A DNA stretch of 64,000 nt from JACVRW01 sp963814095 (GTDB lineage: Bacteria > Actinomycetota > Thermoleophilia > Solirubrobacterales > Thermoleophilaceae). Positions 60,464 to 64,000 of this stretch are shown piece by piece. A model generated the notes under the pieces. That model worked only from the letters and a program-made list of their open reading frames with translations. It was not told where the DNA came from and searched no databases. The translations under genes were made by a program, and so were the position numbers. Every line of letters starts with the position of its first letter. Positions within the stretch are counted from its first letter, which is position 1. The stretch lies in NCBI GenBank assembly GCA_963814095.1, contig CAWFBT010000006.1, positions 1 to 64,000 on the forward strand. The letters run 5' to 3'.

Positions 60464-61315
60464 CGATCCCGGCGGACACCCGGATCGGCGCGGTTCGCCT
60501 GCGCGCGGCGGACTCCGATGCGCTCACGAGCTTCTACGAGCGGGCGATCGGGCTGCGCACGCTCGCGCGCGAGAACGGCCTCGTGCGGCTCGGCGTGGAC
60601 GAGGGCGCGCCCCTGGTCGAGCTGGCGGCGGCGCCCGGCGCCCCGCCGCGCCCTTCGGTCAGCACCGGCCTCTTCCACCTCGCGGTGCTCCTCCCCGAGC
60701 GTGTGGACCTCGCGCGCGCCCTCGTGCGCGTGAGCGGCACCGGCTGGCGCCTCACCGGCGCCTCGGACCACCTGGTGAGCGAGGCGCTCTATCTGAACGA
60801 CCCGGAGGGCAACGGCATCGAGCTGTACCGGGACCGCCCCCGCGACGAGTGGCGCCACAGCCCGAGCGGCGAGCTCGCGATGGCGACGCTGCCGCTCGAC
60901 CTCGAATCACTGCTCGACGAGCTCGGCGACAGCCCACGGAGCGACCCCGGGCCGATGCCGGACGGCACCCGGATCGGCCACGTGCATCTGCAGGTGGCGC
61001 AACTCGACCCGGTGGAGCGCTTCTACGCCGGCTCGCTCGAGCTCGAGGTGATGGTGCGCTCCTACCCGGGCGCCCTGTTCGTCGCGGCCGGCGGCTACCA
61101 CCACCACATCGGCCTCAACACCTGGCAGAGCGCCGGCGCGCCGGCTGCCCCCCGAGGGCGCGCTCGGCCTAGAGCACTACGAGCTCGTGCTGCCGGACGC
61201 CGCCGAACGCGACCGCCTGGCGGGCTCGCTCGGGCCCGACGCCGAGCCGCTCGAGCTCGAGGCGGGCGTCCGGGCGACCGATCCCTCCGGCAATCACGTT
61301 CTCCTGAGGAGCTGA
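60460..61315 (+). CDS. Two-domain VOC (glyoxalase/dioxygenase-like) protein (one frameshift)
   Basis: A CatE-type protein of two vicinal-oxygen-chelate domains. The first starts RIGAVRLRAADSDALTSFYE and ends LNDPEGNGIELYRDRP. The second starts RIGHVHLQVAQLDPVERFY, with FVAAGGYHHHIGLNTWQS. Its last strand is in the next frame (ALGLEHYELVLPDAAERDR to ATDPSGNHVLLRS). The shift is at about 61150, in a run of six C. Metal ligands His (GHVH), His (YHHHIG) and Glu are plausible for an iron dioxygenase. GTG at 60460 overlaps acdS. The substrate is unknown; coupling to AcdS may be only transcriptional. Confidence 0.78.
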
Positions 61316-61335
61316 ATACAGGGCTCGTCCACGCC

Positions 61336-61363
61336 CGCCTCCGTCCCCGCAGGGACGGAGGCG
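61336..61363. terminator. Bidirectional intrinsic terminator-like hairpin
   Basis: A perfect 12-bp stem, CGCCTCCGTCCC paired with GGGACGGAGGCG around a CGCA loop. It lies between the convergent VOC and DUF4394 genes, 21 nt after the VOC stop and 17 nt after the DUF4394 stop. No long T-run follows in either direction, as is usual at high G+C. Confidence 0.8.
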
Positions 61364-61379
61364 TTGCGCGGAGGAGTCG

Positions 61380-62225
61380 CTAGGGCTGATCCTGCACGGC
61401 CGCGAGGCCGGTGATCGTCATGCCGCTGCGACCGATTGTGCCGAGCTTGACGCTCTTGCCGTTCAGCACGTTCACGCGGTACAGCTCAGCGCCGGGCCGC
61501 CGGTCCGAGGCGGTGGCGATGTAGCCGACGTTGTCCTGACCGGCGATGTCGAAACCGCTGTCGCCACGCACGTTGATGCCGAGCTGCTTCGGCATCGTGA
61601 GCGTGCCGTCGTTGGGCGGGTTCTGCACGTAGACCGCGTCGTCGAGGGCGTCGAGCGCGTACAACGTGGTCGTCGCCGGCGGCGTCGCGCTGAACGACGA
61701 GTTGGTGTAGGCGGAGCCCACGACCGTCGGGTCGTTCGGGTTGAGGTCGGCATCCGGGGCCGGGGTTCCAAGCGCACCGGTGTCCGGGTTCAGCCGCAGG
61801 TTCTGATTGGCGTCGCTCGTCACGCGGATGCGATCCACGGTCGGGTTGAAGTCGACGCCGAAGAACCGGCCGTTGAGTGCCGGCGTGAAGGCCGGGCCCT
61901 CGGCAACGGCCTTGCCGGTCACCGCGCTCACGCGGTACACGACGCTGTCGCTGCCGACGCCGTAGAGCTCGCCGGTGGCGGGCCGGAAGTCGATGCCCCT
62001 GACGGACACTCCCATCGGCAGTCCGCTGATCGGCTTCGAGCTGTCGAGCTTGCGCGGGTTGTCCGCCGAGAAGCTCACCAGGTTGCCCTGGTTGTCGGTG
62101 GCGTAGAACGCGCGGCCGTCGCCGTCCTTGGAGCCGTGGCTCCCGGCCTGTCCGCTGACCGGCACGGCCAGCGCGGCCACGCAGGTCGCGCCGAGGGCGA
62201 GTTTCGCCAATCGCTTGCGCTTCAT
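61380..62225 (-). CDS. Secreted DUF4394 protein
   Basis: A 281-residue exported protein. ATG at 62225 has an AGGAGG box and a signal peptide (MKRKRLAKLALGATCVAALAV, then SGQA). The mature part has the DUF4394 beta-propeller-like repeats: IDFRPATGELYGVGSDS, FFGVDFNPTVDRIRVTSDA, QNLRLNPDTGALGT and SGFDIAGQDNVGYIAT. The function of the family is unknown; it is an extracellular or wall-associated protein. Confidence 0.85.
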   Translation of the reverse strand: MKRKRLAKLALGATCVAALAVPVSGQAGSHGSKDGDGRAFYATDNQGNLVSFSADNPRKLDSSKPISGLPMGVSVRGIDFRPATGELYGVGSDSVVYRVSAVTGKAVAEGPAFTPALNGRFFGVDFNPTVDRIRVTSDANQNLRLNPDTGALGTPAPDADLNPNDPTVVGSAYTNSSFSATPPATTTLYALDALDDAVYVQNPPNDGTLTMPKQLGINVRGDSGFDIAGQDNVGYIATASDRRPGAELYRVNVLNGKSVKLGTIGRSGMTITGLAAVQDQP

Positions 62226-62384
62226 CTGCTGTTCCTCCTGGGGGTCGGGTATGCCCCCAATTCGCAACACGGGCCCCGGGCGGTTCACCCCGGCCGAGCG
62301 GCTACGCGCCGAGATCAGCCGGCGCCATGGCGCTCGAAGCCGTTGCGCCGATTGCCTGAGCACGTCCTGCAACCATGAGATCGC

Positions 62385-63167
62385 GTGGCCGCCAGCCGCC
62401 CTGTTCCTCCCACGCCGGCAGCGCCGGACCGTCGCCGACGCCGGCGCCGTACCCCCCATAGCGTGCGGATCCTCCTGGCAGTCCTCGTGATCGTCCCGGT
62501 GACGGCGGCGGCCGTCGCTGTGGCCGCGCTTGCCGAGGAGCCCGCCACCGGCCTCGCAGAGCTGCACTTCCCGGACGTGGTCGTGGCGCAGGTCGAGCCC
62601 TCGCCGCCCGTGGCTCCCGTGCCGCCGCCCGAGGCGCCGATCCACTGGCGCCGCTCGACGGCGCTCGGCACGCACGCGGGCGGCCGGCTCCTGGACGGTG
62701 TCCGGCTGCCGGCCGAGCGTCCGGACTTCTTCACCTGGGACCCCGTGCTACGGCGCTCGCCGAACCGGCCCTGGCGGCGCTGGGGCACGAACCGGCTCGT
62801 TCGCATCGTGCTGCGCGTCGCGCGCGACTTCCGGATCGCGCACCCGGACGCGCCGCGCCTGGCGGTCGGCGACCTGAGCCGCCCGCACGGCGGCGACTTC
62901 GGCCCGCAGTTCGGCTACATCGGTCACGCGAGCCATCAGAACGGGCTCGACGCCGACATCTACTACCCGCGCGCAGACGGCCGCGAGCGCGCGCCCCGCT
63001 TCGCGTCTGAGATCGACCGCGAGCTCTCCCAGGAGCTCGTCGACCGCTTCCTTGCGCTCGGCGCTCAGGTCATCTTCGTCGGCCCCAACACCGGCCTGAC
63101 CGGGCCGTCAGGGCGCGTCCAGCCGCTCGTCAACCACGACAACCACCTGCACGTGCGGCTGCCCTGA
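62385..63167 (+). CDS. MepA-like penicillin-insensitive murein endopeptidase
   Basis: A 260-residue protein with a basic leader and a single N-terminal helix (ILLAVLVIVPVTAAAVAVAAL), which anchors it outside the membrane. The zinc peptidase core of the MepA/M74 type is LAVGDLSRPHGGDFGPQFGY, then GHASHQNGLDADIYYP (H-x6-D) and LVNHDNHLHVRLP (HLH). It would cleave peptidoglycan cross-links. The start is GTG at 62385; GTG at 62463 is an alternative that would remove the basic leader. Confidence 0.82.
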   Translation: MAASRPVPPTPAAPDRRRRRRRTPHSVRILLAVLVIVPVTAAAVAVAALAEEPATGLAELHFPDVVVAQVEPSPPVAPVPPPEAPIHWRRSTALGTHAGGRLLDGVRLPAERPDFFTWDPVLRRSPNRPWRRWGTNRLVRIVLRVARDFRIAHPDAPRLAVGDLSRPHGGDFGPQFGYIGHASHQNGLDADIYYPRADGRERAPRFASEIDRELSQELVDRFLALGAQVIFVGPNTGLTGPSGRVQPLVNHDNHLHVRLP

Positions 63168-63171
63168 AGGG

Positions 63172-63510
63172 TCAGCGCGCGAGGCGCGGGCGCGGCGGCT
63201 GCGAGAACAGCCTCCAGATGGCCGCCTCGCAGAGCTTCTCGACCGGCATCCCGGCAGCCAGGCACTCCGCCTCGAGCGCCGTGGCGAGTCGCGGCGCCGG
63301 TGGGAAGCGGTTGAGCGCCACGACGCCGTGGACGCGCACCGCCAGCGGGCGCTCGGCGATCCAGAGCACGACGAGCGGCGGCACGGCGAGCGGGCGCCCC
63401 GAGCGCGGGTCGGTGGTGGGCGGGGACTCGCGCAGCTCGACCTCGAGCGCTCCACGGCTCGTCGTCTTCGCCCGCAGGAAGGCGTGGATAGCCCCCCGTT
63501 CCCCGATCAC
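63172..63510 (-). CDS. Hypothetical protein
   Basis: A 112-residue frame starting with GTG at 63510, with a GGAGGAG box about 10 nt upstream. It reads like a folded protein (LEVELRESPPTTDP, VPPLVVLWIAERPLAV, VEKLCEAAIWRLFSQ), while the other frames here are Arg/Ala/Pro shadows. No family recognised. It converges on the MepA-like gene with a 4-nt gap. Confidence 0.45.
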   Translation of the reverse strand: MIGERGAIHAFLRAKTTSRGALEVELRESPPTTDPRSGRPLAVPPLVVLWIAERPLAVRVHGVVALNRFPPAPRLATALEAECLAAGMPVEKLCEAAIWRLFSQPPRPRLAR

Positions 63511-63547
63511 CGTCGCCTTCTCCTCCAGCCGATTCCGTCAAGTGGTC

Positions 63548-63576
63548 GAGGGCGCCCCGCTATGCGGAGTGCCCTC
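63548..63576. terminator. Possible hairpin after the small membrane-protein gene
   Basis: GAGGGC (63548-63553) pairs with GCCCTC (63571-63576), with an inner CCGC/GCGG pair around TAT. It lies downstream of the minus-strand gene ending at 63637. The stem is interrupted and no T-run is seen. Confidence 0.3.
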
Positions 63577-63636
63577 GCAACATCGAAGGTATGGGCAGTC
63601 CAGCCGGAGCGCCACTCGATCATTCGTCCAGGCGCG

Positions 63637-63912
63637 TTAAAGCTCGCCGGATTCCTTGAGCTCCTCGCTCAGGGGGCGGGTCAGTGCCCAGGTCCAGAAA
63701 ATCGCGGACGTGAGCAGCAGCGCGATCCCGACCCAGAGGTTCACGTTCACGCCCGCGGCCTTCTCCTTGTCGGCGTCGGAGGCGACGATGCCGGCGACGA
63801 GCAGGATTGCGCCGTAGATGCCGAGCAGGCCGCCGATGATCTTGCGGACGTCGAGCAGGTTGGTGGCGCGCTCGAGTTGCTTCTCGCCGACCTCGGATGT
63901 GCGCTCCTCCAC
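63637..63912 (-). CDS. Small two-helix membrane protein
   Basis: A 91-residue protein from GTG at 63912 with an AGGAGG box. After a charged N-terminus (EERTSEVGEKQLERATN) come two helices: IIGGLLGIYGAILLVAGIVA and LWVGIALLLTSAIFWTWAL, and an acidic tail. The function is unknown. It follows the partial gene at the window edge by 9 nt, so they are probably co-transcribed. Confidence 0.7.
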   Translation of the reverse strand: MEERTSEVGEKQLERATNLLDVRKIIGGLLGIYGAILLVAGIVASDADKEKAAGVNVNLWVGIALLLTSAIFWTWALTRPLSEELKESGEL

Positions 63913-63921
63913 TGCCGCCTC

Positions 63922-64000
63922 CTAGATGAAGATGATGTTCAGGATCACGACGAGCACCAGCGCAATCGCGCCGAGCACCTTCGGCCTGCGCCACCAGACG
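63922..64000 (-). CDS. C-terminal end of a membrane protein, cut by the window edge
   Basis: The frame entering from the right edge reads VWWRRPKVLGAIALVLVV, then ILNIIFI and a stop at 63922. This is a basic stretch followed by one hydrophobic helix at the very C-terminus. Too little remains to name a family; a small membrane protein is likely. Confidence 0.5.
   Translation of the reverse strand, partial: VWWRRPKVLGAIALVLVVILNIIFI

Overview
The window is about 70 percent G+C and gene-dense, with many GTG and TTG starts and start/stop codons overlapping by 4 nt. Gene content is typical of an aerobic, free-living soil or sediment actinobacterium: OpcA beside glucose-6-phosphate dehydrogenase, a GH15 trehalase-type enzyme, an aa3-type oxidase cluster with haem A and haem O synthases, and a type-A aconitase. 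A deep-branching class such as Thermoleophilia (Solirubrobacterales or Gaiellales) fits best, but this is inference from gene content and no rRNA gene is present. I saw no tRNA, rRNA, CRISPR array, insertion sequence or prophage.

Layout. 1-3.6 kb: a class V aminotransferase (frameshifted, cut by the window edge), a deazaflavin-type nitroreductase, and a DHA2 drug exporter with its TetR repressor and two matching operators. 3.7-9.5 kb: aconitase (frameshifted), an ABC-2 exporter pair, a PHP-family hydrolase, a tiny zinc ribbon. 9.5-17.3 kb: a large AfsR/LuxR-like NB-ARC ATPase locus bracketed by two copies of a double GTGAG-N7-CTCAC palindrome, an SDR remnant, a 431-residue protein of unknown function, an alpha/beta hydrolase, an EamA exporter and a fold-III PLP enzyme. 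17.3-27.3 kb: tandem secreted sulfatases, an FAD aldonolactone-type oxidase, thioredoxin reductase, an LPG-synthase-like flippase coupled to a PAP2 enzyme, an LPxTG protein, a secreted protein and an MBL hydrolase.

27.2-35.2 kb holds the most striking unit: a soluble 1846-residue hybrid histidine kinase with eight 92-residue HAMP-type repeats and three receivers, two of which lack the phospho-acceptor aspartate. It is translationally coupled to a response-regulator protein with PAS, GAF, SpoIIE-type PP2C phosphatase and HATPase domains. 35-39 kb: EamA and LysE exporters divergent from a MocR regulator, which is coupled to an enoyl-CoA hydratase. 39-43.6 kb: coxB-coxA-ctaA-ctaB. 43.8-44.5 kb: a collagen-like surface protein with several frameshifts. 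44.5-52.9 kb: one minus-strand carbohydrate operon, glucokinase (ROK)-tkt-[gnd remnant]-zwf-opcA-pgl-GH15. Next come a GH6 cellulase-like enzyme and a second ROK kinase. 55-59.4 kb: a Vps62-like protein, a patatin (frameshifted), an endonuclease/phosphatase remnant and an FtsH protease. 59.4-64 kb: an ACC deaminase coupled to a two-domain VOC enzyme, a perfect bidirectional terminator, a DUF4394 protein, a MepA-like murein endopeptidase and small membrane proteins.

A pattern runs through the whole window. At least nine otherwise well-conserved genes carry one or more single-base frameshifts. Three more (SDR, gnd, a phosphatase-fold nuclease) survive only as ends or fragments. This could be indel and collapse error in an assembly or real gene decay. 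It should be settled with reads before any of these genes is called lost.
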